A model generated the notes under the pieces. It searched no databases, was not told the origin of the DNA, and saw only the letters and a list, made by a program, of their open reading frames with translations. From contig NC_069085.1 in the NCBI RefSeq assembly GCF_947172395.1, positions 1,706,112 to 1,770,111 of the forward strand: a DNA stretch of 64,000 nucleotides, given 5' to 3'. Positions 1 to 10,770 of the stretch are shown one piece after another. Origin of the DNA: Bicyclus anynana. Taxonomy: Eukaryota > Arthropoda > Insecta > Lepidoptera > Nymphalidae. Every line of letters starts with the position of its first letter. The stretch's first letter is position 1. The position numbers and the translations under genes were made by a program.

Positions 1-41
1 TATGTCCAGAAGTGGACGTTCATTGGCTGATAATAATGTTT
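1..41 (+). repeat. RTE-like LINE 3' tail fragment
   Basis: The window opens inside a fragment resembling the 3' end of the RTE-like LINE seen elsewhere here (compare 37693-37893): a 'tgtccagaagtggacg' box followed by 'ttggctgataataatg'. Only the last ~40 bases are present, so the rest may lie left of the window. Confidence 0.5.
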
Positions 42-1087
42 TTTTTTTATTGTATACCAACAAAACACATGTTTTGTATAAAATGTAGGGTATTTTTCTT
101 AAGCATATTGTTTTTTGTGTAAGTATGATACAAGAGCATGCATACAATAACTAATACATAAAGCGTGAAAGCCTAACAATCAAGGAAACTTATTTTTGTG
201 TTTATATTATAGATTAGATACTTAGTGATAATGACCGCGATCGAAGGCTTAACGTGCGTTCCGATGCATGCGGAGTAACACCCACTAAATTTCCAATTCA
301 TGGCTAGTAACCTTACTGAAAATTTCTTAGCAGATAAGTAGGTAGCTTAAGCAGTGCATTACTGCATCTATGATGTGCACGTCTATGCCAACGAGGTAGT
401 TATAGGCAGGTGACTCATCTTCAGTAAAAAATTATAAGGCGAGTGTGTAACACACCATATCTTCTCAGCGCAGCCACCGTGTAAATGTCAAAATGCCACT
501 TCTATAGCAGTCGGCTTGTGAGGCGTGAGAAATTACGCTTGTTCGGCTTTTTGTTCTACGCCTCTCGCCGGACCCCCGGGTGGGGGTCCGAGTGTGAGAT
601 GCATATTAAATGGATCCTCGTCAAAAGAGCTAAGTGATTGACAATTTGATTTATAACTGTGCGGTTCGGATATATAAAGTGAAAAGTTGTTTACTGAATG
701 TCTTTACGGGACAGCCAGATTGTCCAAGGAAGTACTACCACAACTTTATTAATGGTTTAAAAAAAATATCTTTGCCACACCTATCTATTTAATGTGATCA
801 ACAATCACCTTCACCTTCATTTCGTCATTCGTTCACCCGTTCACCAAAGTCAGAAAAGACTGTGTTAGGAAAACGTAATTACTGGCATATGTAGCTTATC
901 ACCTACGCATTAGTTTGATGTGCATAAAGCTTTATACGATATAAAGATGTGCTCCTTGCATCCCATAAGAAGTGCTGCTCTATTTATGGCTTTCCGCTTA
1001 CCATCAGTTGGGCTATCTGCTTCATCCGTCCATGATTGCTACATGCAAAAAAATAACTTATGGATGTTTTCTTTTATTATTTACAAG
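42..1087. other. No gene seen; AT-rich single-copy DNA
   Basis: No open frame here has a recognisable domain or splice-compatible continuation. A short GC-rich palindrome-like patch lies near 572-590 (around 'gacccccgggtgggggtc'). Confidence 0.5.
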
Positions 1088-1160
1088 TTATGGCCTAACC
1101 CCTCTCATTCTGTGAGGAGACTCGAGCTCAGCAGTGAGCCGAATATGGGTTGATGACGAA
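1088..1160 (+). repeat. SINE-II 3' end fragment
   Basis: Matches the last ~70 bases of the SINE-II family in this window (the 'ggcctaacccctctcattct' block, then 'gactcgagctcagcagtgag' and 'ccgaatatgggttgatga'). The tRNA-like head is missing. It abuts the SINE-I copy that follows. Confidence 0.7.
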
Positions 1161-1479
1161 TTATTTACAAGTTAGCTCTTGACTACAATCTCACCTGATG
1201 GTAAGTGATGATACAGTCGAAGATGGAAGCGGGCTAACTTGTTAGGAGGAGGATGAAAATCCACACCCCTTTTCGGTTTCTACACGACATCGTACCGGAA
1301 CGCTAAATCGCTTGGCAGTACGTTTTTGTCGGTAGGGTGGTAACTAGCCACGGCCAAAGCCTCCCACCAGCCAGACCTGGACCAATTACGAAAATCTCAA
1401 TGTGCCCAGCCGGGGATCGAACCCAGGACCTCCGTTTTGTAAATCCACCACGCATACCACTGCGCCACGGAGGCCGTCA
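1160..1479 (-). mobile_element. SINE-I (tRNA-derived), near full length
   Basis: Read on the minus strand it begins with 'ggcctccgtggcgcagtgg' (tRNA A-box-like) and has the B-box-like 'ggttcgatccc' about 45 bases later. The family-specific body follows, ending near 'ctaacttgtaaataatt'. At least ten relatives occur in this window, which defines the family without a database. A non-autonomous retrotransposon of this kind depends on a LINE for mobilisation; which partner it uses is not visible. Confidence 0.85.
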
Positions 1480-1539
1480 AGAAGAAGTTAGGGGTGTTGG
1501 AATGGCCACCCAAATTTGGTATAACTCCCACTGGGTACC

Positions 1540-1655
1540 GAAACATTAGCCGTGGTGCAGGGAGCCGCTGGTTACAGGCAGAGGAGGAATAGTGTCTTTG
1601 GAAGACCTGCTCAGAAGTAGAGTGCATCTGCTGATGTGATAATGATGATATCCAT
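1540..1655 (+). repeat. Degenerate RTE-like LINE 3' fragment
   Basis: Contains the run 'gcagggagccgctggttaca' and ends 'ctgatgtgataatgatgata', matching the order of motifs at the 3' end of the RTE-like family (compare 37730-37893 and 38058-38152). It is heavily diverged. Confidence 0.5.
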
Positions 1656-2397
1656 GACCCATAGTAGTTTCCCATCAATCTAGATCTTACAATAAGTAAA
1701 CTAGCTAAAGTAAAGAAGAAGAAGTAAACTAGGTTGTTTAAAAATTCTAGACCTTTAACATAAAAGTGCCAAATAGAATAATATTTTTGGCATAGATAAT
1801 TATCATCTTGTGGTTTAGGTACTTTTTGCGAAATTTACATTCGTTATCTTAATTTTTTTAAAACAAGAAGTTATAATTATAACAAATTAGCGTTTTTACA
1901 TAGAAAATATTTCCAATCATAAATTAGAAAAATACGTAAATAAAAAACCCACAACTATTTATAACATGTCGCTTCGGTTCGCGTTCTTTATTAATCAAAA
2001 ATTCGAAAATCGAATTCCTGACCAAATTAAATTAAAGCAAAGAATTGGCCTTTATTGAACGTGGACCACTGAATTTATCAACAAATTTATTTCACACTCA
2101 GTTTAAAAAATATAACTCTTATGCTCATTAAAATAAAGATCACTTACAGTGTTTGTGCACGTAAATACAGTGTTGTAAAGTTAGGTGTCATCGGGCCAGT
2201 GTTTATTTTGTTTTTAAACCTAATAAGAGATTTATTTCCCGCTGTGACACAATAAGTCTTGACACTTGAGCGTCGGAGAAATAATTGCTTAGTTATTATT
2301 AATATAACAACTTCTCTGGTCCATTGGTACGATTTAAATTAAAATAAAGGTTCAACTTCGATTGTCAAATTATAATTCGTTTATTTTTAGCAAAACG
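1656..2397. other. No gene seen; AT-rich
   Basis: Low-complexity AT-rich DNA with stops in every frame and no repeat family that I recognise. Confidence 0.5.
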
Positions 2398-2450
2398 CAT
2401 CTTACGTATCGGACGCATCGCATCAAACGGATTTTATATAGATACTAGCG
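2398..2450 (+). repeat. Solo terminal fragment of the 70-bp-unit MITE
   Basis: Shares 'ggacgcatcgcatcaaacgg' plus a following 'attttat' with the units of the element at 5939-6272. It abuts a Helitron-like element on the right. Confidence 0.55.
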
Positions 2451-2454
2451 GACG

Positions 2455-2986
2455 CCCGCAACTGCGTCCGCGTGGAATTTTGTTTTTCACAAATCCCTCG
2501 GGAACCATGGATTTTTCCGGGATATAAAGTTGTCTATGTGTTAATCCATCTTATAATATATCTCAATACCAAATTTCAGCTAATTCGGTTCAGTAGTCGA
2601 GGTGTGAATGAGTAACAAACATTCAATATCATCAAAATCATCAGTTTTCGTAAATCTCGGGAAACATGGATTTTTTCAGGATAAAATTTTTTTCAGATCC
2701 GCGCATAATAAATAATAAATTTTACTCTGGATAAACACATAGGCTACTTTTTTTCCCGAAAAAATCCATGGTTTATCGAGATTTGCGAAAACTGATGATT
2801 TTGATGATATGAATGTTTGTTACTCTTTCACGCCTCGACTACTGAACTGAATTAGCTAAAATTTGGTATTAAAAAATATTATAGTCTGGATTAACACATA
2901 GGCTACTTTTTATCCCGGAAAAATCCATGGTTCACGAGGGATTCGTGAAAAACTAAATTCCAAGCGGACGAAGTCGCGTTCGCTAG
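2455..2986. mobile_element. Head-to-head pair of Helitron-like termini (long inverted repeat)
   Basis: The left end is A|CTAGCGGACGCCCGC and the right end is the inverse, GCGTTCGCTAG|T. The two halves are inverted copies of one body, meeting near 2700: the block around 'aaccatggatttttccggg' at ~2507 reappears inverted at ~2917. CTAG|T is the 3' boundary expected of Helitrons, here present at both outer edges, so this is not a single simple element. It has no coding capacity. Confidence 0.7.
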
Positions 2987-2989
2987 TTT

Positions 2990-3330
2990 CACTATATTAG
3001 AGCGGCCAAGCAGAGCACCATCGCGGCAGCGCGAGGAACACCACGAAGAGCAGAGTGTGGTGGCCAGGTTAGCTGATGTTACCGGCGAACAACAAAGCGC
3101 CATAAAGCACTAGCGTCCAGCGCTTGCCGGATGCGGGACATGATAAACCCCTTCTCGAGTGTTAATGCCGTGACAAATGCGCAATTTATGCGAGCGCGGT
3201 GGAAGCGCGCGCCCCGCTGCGAGCGCCTCGTGGATACTCTACACTGGACCGACCAGAGGGTAGATGACAATTTTTTATTGCATGTCACCCAAATTCACGA
3301 ACAAAATTTTCTGCCATTGTCTAAGGAAAA
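2990..3330. other. GC-rich single-copy island, function unknown
   Basis: Distinctly more GC- and CpG-rich than its surroundings (for example 'gcgagcgcggtggaagcgcg' near 3190). Short open frames exist on both strands but none shows a domain or a convincing splice junction. It could be an unrecognised exon, a regulatory element or an old repeat. Confidence 0.3.
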
Positions 3331-3567
3331 CGAGCTTAGATTTCATACATATCTTATACTAAACTATCAGTTTTTGTTCGTTTTTTACACCATTTAACTA
3401 CACAAGAAGGTATTTTTACGGAGGTTTTTAACCGACGGACACGATTGTAAACTATGAAACATCGATTCTATCAAGACAGTGTTTATAATGGCATAAGATC
3501 GTTGATCATATACTTTGACAGAAAAATAATGTCTTGCGAGGCAGGTCTTTATCTAATTAGTCTGAGA

Positions 3568-3735
3568 TCTACACTAATTTCAACTTGTTTGTTTGATTGA
3601 ACGCGCTAATCACAGGAACTACTGGTCCGATTTGAAAAATTCTTTCAGTGTGAGATAGCCCATTTATCGAGAAAGGCTATTGGCTATATATTATCCCCAT
3701 ACTCCTATTGGAACGGGAACGAAGCGGGTGAAACA
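3568..3735 (+). repeat. Helitron-like family 2 fragment (5' part)
   Basis: Begins A|TCTACACTAAT, has the body block 'gcccatttatcgagaaaggc', and decays at 'gaagcgggtgaaacac'. It is the inverse of the intact copy at 34071-34274. The CTAG end is lost. Confidence 0.6.
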
Positions 3736-3794
3736 CTATACTACACATCTGGCTACTCGAAATCGTAGTCTTTGTAATTCACACCGGTTTGAAG

Positions 3795-3852
3795 TGACAC
3801 TATGTCTAGCAGTGGACGTCCAACAGTAAACAATTATGATGATGATGATGGT
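3795..3852 (+). repeat. RTE-like LINE 3' tail
   Basis: 'gtctagcagtggacgtcc' followed by a (GAT)n tail, typical of the 3' end of the RTE-like family in this window. Confidence 0.55.
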
Positions 3853-4568
3853 ACCAAGAGAACCTATGCTAATAGAAGAGTAATATGAAGAAACAGTGTT
3901 ATAAGATATAGGGACATCTTTGCGGCGCTGCTCAAAAATGCCCCATACTAAATCCTGCACGTGTATGACGCCATCGATTCGCCATCAATTTGTATGGGCG
4001 TTTAAACAAAATTGCAAATTATATCTGAATTTAATAAAAATATCATAAGTCAACCGTCATCGTTACAAGATTTTTGATCGTTTTTGAAATTTCAAGAACC
4101 TTATTTATTTTACAAGCGTCCTGACAAATGAAAATCTTTATTTTTACGTATTAATTTGTTAATATTGCCTCGATTTACACGAAAATTTTCTCATAACAAT
4201 AATATGTAGGTACAGAATGTTCAAATTAAGTTATTATTATGATGAATTCATTACATTAAAGTGAGTATTGTAATATCGTGCGTCAACTGTTGATAGCAAG
4301 TAATGTTACATTCAGTGTGCAGTCTCCTTAACAATCAAATATGGAGTAGGTATATCTTTAAGTTGCCGACCCCATAATGACACGGTTCTGGTCATTTTTA
4401 AGTCAGACAAGGACATATTCGCGGGTTGTTTTATAGGACCCTTGTGGTCTTTGTTTTTTTAGCGTAAATCGGTAGTCTTAGGATGCGAGATGAAATATTT
4501 AGGACAAATAAATTATGGAGGTATTTTATCATCGGAATTCATATTCAAAACTTTTTTTTTTCAAAATT

Positions 4569-4874
4569 GCCTCGTTGGTCCAGTGGTTAGAATATAGCTT
4601 TAGAACACGAGGTTCTGGGTTCGAGTCCTGGATATTACTATGAAATACTAAGCTTTTCTTTCTTCTAAGAAATTCTCAGTTATAATTCTCAGCCCAGAGT
4701 AATGAATTTTTTTGGTGTTACACCCCTTGCCTTGGTGAGCACATTAAGCCTACAGACCAGGTTGTTATCATTAACATCTGACAGTGGTCATTCAAGAAAC
4801 ATTAACACTCTTTCGCCCACTTGCATTGGAGCAGAGTGGCGGGCCTTAGCTCCATATTGCCTGGGAGTACTTTA
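4569..4874 (+). mobile_element. SINE-III (tRNA-derived)
   Basis: The head 'gcctcgttggtccagtggtt' is A-box-like and 'gggttcgagtcctgg' is B-box-like, about 50 bases apart. The body includes 'cagcccagagtaatga', 'cccttgccttggtgagcac' and 'gcattggagcagagtggcg'. The same order is seen at 5691-6345 and, more distantly, at 35403-35790. Confidence 0.75.
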
Positions 4875-5379
4875 GGATATCATATAAGAATCCTTATTGT
4901 AGGCCGTTGAATTAGGCTAATAATTACTTTTTTTTTGATAATAGGAAGGTACTTCAATATTTGTAATGTACTTACGTAGTACTTGTAACTACTATTTTGT
5001 TCACAGGAAGTTAAATAATAACTCAAAGGGATATGCCGACCAACAATTGCACAGAAAAACGGAAATACAAAAATATCATAACATCCGAAAATTATTATAC
5101 AATTCATCTCTTACATCTGCATGACTTGATCTGCGCAAAGGCACCGAAAGATCTATAGATCATTCAAAAAAAATCTATAATAATCGCAAAACGAGGTAAA
5201 CTATTAATTATAACTATTCTCATAACGTAAGTGATTCTACTTTTTTTTACTTACTTTTTTATTTTTTAATGTATTTAATACAACGGAACTTAAACCCTAT
5301 GTTTATTGCTTAAGGTGTAATATAGATCGTAGTATGTTCTTCTAAATCATTAAGCACCGTTCACATGCGCGGGTCATTT

Positions 5380-5560
5380 AATTCCGCCCCATTTACCGCA
5401 TCGGATCGCAAGTTTGCACAACAATTGTACACAATTGGCTCTTTACTCGAAACGATGGTTTTTTTTTATTCTCCATTTTAACGCGTCTTTCTGCCATTGT
5501 CCGGGCGACATTACGTTACTGTATTGATGTTTTGTTTATTCGCCTGGAAGTTTGATGATT
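5380..5560. other. Single-copy stretch with a CTGCCATTGTC motif
   Basis: Non-repetitive and moderately GC-rich, with CTGCCATTGTC at 5491-5501, also found exactly at 3311-3321. No gene seen. The motif resembles the CCATTGT core bound by Sox/HMG proteins, but that is only a resemblance. Confidence 0.2.
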
Positions 5561-5690
5561 GTGCACATGGCCTTAATAGCGATTATTATAAATCATAATA
5601 CACAAATCGATTGTTAACATTAATTTATTACAATGGTATGAATAAACGGCTCGGTTCACATTACCTACCTACCTATCTAGTAAGTATATA

Positions 5691-6345
5691 GACTGCTCTG
5701 CTGGTCCATAGTTAGGCTATGTGGCTTCAAATCACGAGGTTCAAATCCTCAGTCGGATTTTGAAATACTGAGATTTTCATTATTTCTAGAAAATTCCAGT
5801 GCAGATTTTCAGCCTGGAGTTGGGTTTGTGGTATTATAACCCCGTGCTTCGGAGAGCACGTCAAGACGTCAGTTATCATCTGACATTAGGTGCCTAGTGA
5901 TCGTTAACATTAAATAGTTGAAAGATTATCCACCCTTATGGTAGGCGTCCACAGATCCGCACCGTACGCATCGCATGAAATTGATTTTAGTATTCCTTTT
6001 ACATTCATACAAATGCGTCCACAGATCCGCACCGTACGCATCGCATGAAATGGATTTTAGTATTCCTTTTACATTCATACAAATGCGTCCACAGATCCGC
6101 ATCGAACGCTTTGCAAGAAACGGATTTTAGTAGTATTTGTACAGTCATACAAATGCGTCTACTGATCCGCACCGTACGCATCGCATGAAACGGATTTTAT
6201 CTGTTGTAAAATTAAAAATCCATTTGATGCGATGCGACCGATACGTACGATGCGGATAAGTGGACGCTTACGTTAAGCCGCATTGGAGCAGCGTGCTGGG
6301 TATATGCTCCATATGCTCTCTCCTATAAGGAGGTAAACCTGGCCA
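5691..6345 (+). mobile_element. SINE-III split by a MITE
   Basis: The left part (5691-5938) carries the tRNA-like head ('ctctgctggtccatagtt', 'aggttcaaatcctcagtcgg') and mid-body. The right part (6273-~6345) resumes with 'aagccgcattggagcagcg', matching 4825-4845 in the intact copy. The gap is filled exactly by the MITE at 5939-6272. Confidence 0.7.
5939..6272. mobile_element. MITE made of 70-bp tandem units, TTA target duplication
   Basis: Units start at 5945, 6015, 6085 and 6155 (exact 70-bp spacing), each 'gcgtccac' then 'gatccgcaccgtacgcatcg' or a variant. After the fourth unit an inverted copy closes the element ('gatgcggataagtggacgc', 6250-6267), giving inverted termini. It is flanked by TTA at 5936-5938 and 6273-6275. 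A three-base TTA/TAA duplication is the habit of PIF/Harbinger transposons; assignment to that superfamily is inference. No coding capacity. Confidence 0.7.
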
Positions 6346-6398
6346 TAATGATAATGGATACGTAATAACTAATAAGTAACATATCAGTTACTTATTTA

Positions 6399-7181
6399 TT
6401 TTTATCCGACTTCAAAGGAGGTTATCAATTCGTCGGAATTTCTTTTTTTTTTTATTATATTTTACTTTGTTTTTTACTTTGTTAATTACGTATTCGTACC
6501 TTTTCATTTATATTGTCTATATATAAAAAATAATTCTACACGTCATAAGTTATTATCTTACTATCAATTATTATCACAAGTAGCAATAAATATTGATAAG
6601 AAAAAAAACAAAAGAAAACACAAATTTAATTACACAGACAAAAAAAAATATCAACACAAGTAAGCGGTCTATTAAGAAATCACAAAGAATCATTCCATCT
6701 GATACAATCTCTGGATTCCTTATTAATCAAAAGGTATGCGGCAATGCGGCACTGGTTCGGTGTAAAAAATAACACATCGCTGCGGACAAAATAAAACCAA
6801 GATGGCGTTAAGTAGACAGAGGGAGCCCCATTCAAAGTTTTTGGACAGCTCCGATTTGGGGCATCCTACTCTAATTTTTCATAAGTTATCAGTATGAAAT
6901 CTACGAGTATATAAAAATAAAAAAAACCGACTCCAAAATTATAAAAATGTTTTTACTAAACTAAAAAGTGAAAAATAACATCGTATGTACTACCTTGTCT
7001 GTTTGCTCGGCGGTACCAAGGTAGTGCTGTGTTAATTAAAGCCCGATCAGTTTGAAGGCGGTGTCAAGGTTAATTAAAGACGTTTCTGAAAGAACTGTCT
7101 GAAAATCCTAAATTTTTATAATTAAAAAAAAAGATACCGACGAATTGATAACCTCGTCCTTTTTTTTAAGTCGGTTAAAAA
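6399..7181. mobile_element. Fold-back element with ~45-bp inverted termini
   Basis: The left end 'tttttatccgacttcaaagg' then 'aggttatcaattcgtcgg' is matched in inverse at 7134-7181 ('cgacgaattgataacctcg', then 'taagtcggttaaaa'). Inside, 'gaaaaataacatcgtatgta', 'gaaggcggtgtcaagg' and 'gaaagaactgtctgaaaatc' are shared with the fold-back element at 23887-24202, so both belong to one family. No transposase frame. Confidence 0.6.
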
Positions 7182-7380
7182 GTGACTGTGTCCCGTTGTT
7201 TTATTTGCCTAAACTGAAATATGAATTTTTACATTCCAAATAAAAGTAATTCCAGAGCATAATAATAAGTAATTATTATTAATTTGTCATCTGTGTCAAT
7301 TTTCATCTAAATTAGTTCAGCCTTTTTGGGTTATAAAATGGAATGGAAATACTTATATTTTACATTCCAAAAAAATGGTT

Positions 7381-7437
7381 GCCGCGGGATTTGTAAAAAC
7401 TTAATTCCACGCGGACGAAGTCCCGGGGGTTCGCTTG
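7381..7437 (+). repeat. Helitron-like family 1 3'-terminal fragment
   Basis: 'ccacgcggacgaagtcccgg' is the terminal hairpin region of family 1. The final CTAG has decayed to CTTG. Confidence 0.55.
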
Positions 7438-7599
7438 TAAGCTATATATATATATACCTATTACAGACTGTATTTCGCTGCTTCATTGGTCCAATGGACA
7501 CCTTTAATACTGGTTTCAAATACTGGTCCGGGTTTCTAGTAGGTACTAAATATGAATATGAAATATAATATTGAATATTTGTCTTTCCATCAAAAGAAT

Positions 7600-8790
7600 G
7601 TCTCCGTCGGAATAGAATCTTGTAGTAATTCGCTAAAAATGGTGATGATGATGATGATAATGAATGGCTGACTATGGTGTCAGTCAGTAAAAAAATATTT
7701 ATGAAGTCATTATAACATCCATGACAATGTTTGGGTTGGTAACCTAATACTAGTAATTAATTTCTATAGCCTTGCTTGAAGATTGCAAGATCAATAACTT
7801 GTATTCAAAAAATTACGATAATATTTTATTAAGATGACTTAAATTACAAGGTAATGGACTTTAGAATTTAAGTCGACTCAATAAAATCAATACAACTCAA
7901 AAGCCCTAAAGCCTCACCTACTTACTATAACTAACAAAGCCAAATTCTTTTAAGGCTTGATTATAATAAAATGTTTATCCTCCTTCAAAAGCCGTGATCC
8001 CTTTGAGACGCGGGCGTCGGTATGTCTGCTTGCACCGATCACAAAAACTGGTTCCGACTAGTGATGTACGCGAAGCTTTTGATAACAATATCAGAGTCGA
8101 TGAATGTCGGCGTTTGAACTTTCATTTTGAAGTTTCATTATAATATTTTCTATTGCAGTTTCCTACTGATTACTTTTCAATTATTCATAGTTTTCATTAA
8201 ATACATTACATATACTCGTACATGACTATATGCCCGACACTTATAGCGAGACGTTGACTCAGCATTAAGCATAAATATTATACTTAATTGCCTTAACTTT
8301 CAATCAGCAACATTTTGATAAATATGAATAAACTATGATTAAGACAATTTTTATTCAATAAGATAACATCTGATTTCATAATTATTTATGAGTATTAATT
8401 TCTGGGTAGATGTGAGGAGGTTAGTTGTTGACACGTTTATCAAAAATGTGATACCTAATATACTAAAACTATCAGAATTTCATAGTTTATCATTTGGATT
8501 TATTAACAAGCTAGGTAGGCTTGTCATAAAAACGAAATTGTGAGTCACAAAATATGACTACACTGGCAGTCGAACAGTAAACTCGTAGAGTACATCACTA
8601 GCTCTAATACACTATACAGTATTCAATTCTATGCGTTATGAGCGGTTTTCTATTGATGTTTTTTTTTTCATAACAGAGGTATTTGGGACGGCTGTCAGTG
8701 TATAAAATATGTTTAGAAGGAAATGAATAACCATTTTGGATTGTGGAGTTAGTTGAAATTTCATCCAGTTAGAATTTTAACAAGTTATTC
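7600..8790. other. No gene seen; AT-rich, with a short (GAT)n run
   Basis: A GATGATGATGATGAT run near 7641 may be an eroded LINE tail. Otherwise it is AT-rich single-copy sequence with no supported feature. Confidence 0.45.
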
Positions 8791-8867
8791 TGAATGTTCA
8801 ATTTAGTTGAAGATATATTATTAGAGTTTAAGTCCATATCCATATACTTACACAAGCTTTTTAGTAT

Positions 8868-8905
8868 TAGTCACAGAATAGAGGCAGATCTCTATTCTGT
8901 GACTA
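8868..8905. repeat. Perfect 16-bp-arm hairpin
   Basis: Arms 'tagtcacagaatagag' and 'ctctattctgtgacta' separated by 'gcagat'. The string 'tattctgtgactatac' occurs again near 12690, suggesting a dispersed repeat. Confidence 0.6.
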
Positions 8906-9084
8906 TACTTACTGTGGTAGTCAACGATTTCATACTATTAGATACGTTACGTGTCACCGCAATAAATAATCCGAATTTAATTACTCCACTGAGCGCACAC
9001 ATGTTGATGAATATAGGATGGCCTTTACGAGTACCTATAGGACTTGTTCCTTGCATGCCCTGCGAAGTGTTCCTCTGTTTCTAA

Positions 9085-9150
9085 GCAACTTGTCGATGCC
9101 CCGCGGTTTCAACCGCATAGTTCCCGTTTCCGTAGGAATACTTTTTTTAT
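9085..9150 (-). repeat. Helitron-like family 2 terminal fragment
   Basis: 'gccccgcggtttcaaccgc' followed by 'agttcccgtttccgtaggaa' matches the CTAG-end region of 34071-34274. The CTAG itself is gone. Confidence 0.5.
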
Positions 9151-9383
9151 TATTATTGTAAATTTTTGATAAATTTGCTTAGATTTAAGTGTAGGTTAAT
9201 CTTTTACTTTAAGTTTTTAACCGGACTCTGCAGTGCTGTGAATGCCTTTAAAAGATGGCTGCAGTAGCTCAAGAATTTTGTAACTCACTTATATAATTTT
9301 TTCTGCTGTCTTAAAAATAAATACGGAGATATACCTAGTATAGACTATGACATTCACAAATAACGCGGCTTTCTATTGCTACA

Positions 9384-9611
9384 GCCTCCGTGGCGCAGTG
9401 GGATGCGCGGTGGATTTACAAGACGGAGGTCCTGGGTTCGATCCCAGGCTGAACCGATTGAGGTTTTCTTATTTGGTCCAGGTCTAGCTGGTGGGAGGCT
9501 TCGGCCGTAGCTAGTTACCACCCTACCGGCAAAGATGTACCGCCAAGCGGTTTGGTGTTCCGGTACGATATCGTGTAGAAACCGAAAGGGGTGTGGATTT
9601 AAATCCTCCTG
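9384..9611 (+). mobile_element. SINE-I, 3'-truncated
   Basis: Head 'gcctccgtggcgcagtgg', B-box-like 'gggttcgatcccagg', and body through 'aaaggggtgtggatttaaat'. It stops before the 'aacaagttagcccgc' tail seen in complete copies. Confidence 0.8.
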
Positions 9612-9728
9612 AAAAATAAAATTGCTAGAAGAAATTTCAAAGTCAGTTCAGTAGATCCAGAGAATACCCCTACAAACTTAAAATTCACAAACTTTTCTTT
9701 TTCTATCTTTGTAATATTAGTAAAGATA
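9612..9728 (-). repeat. Helitron-like terminal fragment
   Basis: 'cagttcagtagatcc' and 'tttgtaatattagtaaaga' followed by T match the TC-end region of Helitron-like family elements (inverse orientation). Confidence 0.4.
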
Positions 9729-10524
9729 ATTTTCAACAGGCTTGGTGGTGAATTGGTCCATCAACTGCCTGCATTACCTACCACTTAACTAACTTAGTGT
9801 AAAATAAAAAATATTACACAATAATGCATTTTCGCCAATTTGTACATACGATAAAAATCTTTTTAGTTAAGTTGGCTTAAAAAATAACTTAGGATTACGA
9901 TAAATTGAATAGATAAAAAGAAATCAATTAACGGACTAATTGATTAGTTGATTGATTCCTTAAACTTGTCTATTGATGAAATAACTGATGTTAACTCTTA
10001 ATTGAATGTACAAATAAATAAATAAGTGTATGCAATGTAACATACCTACAAGGTTATAATATAATAATATTTAATAAATTTTATACACGTAACATAATAC
10101 ATACATGATGAAACAGTTGCATAAAAGTTGTATTTATACATTGGAAGTATATTTATATAGGTGAAAAGATATTATGTGAGTTTTAAATCCTAGTTATTCA
10201 ACCTTTTATTTATTTATTTTTTACATTCTAATGGGGATTATAAGTAAAATCATATTCTCAATCGTCACAAACCTAGATAGCCTCAGAACAATCCTTTTCA
10301 ATTTATATAAAAAATTTATTTTAACGGGGTTCTCAGGGTCTGGACCTTTGTTAGCTGCTATATCCCAAAGTCACCATGAGTCGTAGGTACACAGTTGTCT
10401 AATTACTGAGCCTACCTTTGATAGAAGCTGTGTTTGAAAAACTCTCTGCTTTAATAAAATAATGATGGTGGGAACATTACAGATCCTAACTCTATTAATT
10501 TAGTAACTTCTAATTTGTATATCA
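9729..10524. other. No gene seen; AT-rich
   Basis: AT-rich single-copy sequence with no coding frame or recognised repeat. Confidence 0.45.
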
Positions 10525-10770
10525 TCATTATTATCAGCCTATGGACGTCCACTACTGGACATAGGCCTCTTGCAAGGCAAGCACAACGGTCTCGAGCCGC
10601 CAGCATCCAGCGGCTCCCTGCGACCTGCTTGATATTCTCAGTTTACCTAGTGGGGGATCGACCAACACTGCGCCTTCAGGTGCGGGGTCGCCATCATCTT
10701 TGACCCCAACGTCCATCGGCTCTTCGAACTATGTGGCCTCATTGTCACTTGAGCTGTTTGTGCGAGAAAA
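10525..10770 (-). repeat. RTE-like LINE 3' end
   Basis: In inverse it carries the 'ctggacatag', 'ctcgagccgccagcatccag' and 'gtgggggatcgaccaacact' blocks that encode the C-terminus (WRP..RSVGRPPTRWTDDI-type) in the better copy at 50899-51338. Frames are broken. Confidence 0.65.

Noticed and set aside
1400..1479. Genuine tRNA genes at the many A-box/B-box pairs (for example 1400-1479, 9384, 40870, 57000)
   Set aside because: Each belongs to a multi-copy SINE with a conserved non-tRNA body, or fails to form a complete cloverleaf. None has a clean acceptor stem.
5945..6224. CRISPR-like array (regular 70-bp spacing)
   Set aside because: The whole 70-bp unit is repeated, with no variable spacers, in a eukaryotic setting, and it is part of a MITE.
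8794..9084. 96-codon plus-strand frame
   Set aside because: No domain, it covers the perfect hairpin at 8868-8905, and it runs into a Helitron-like fragment. Composition is not coding-like.
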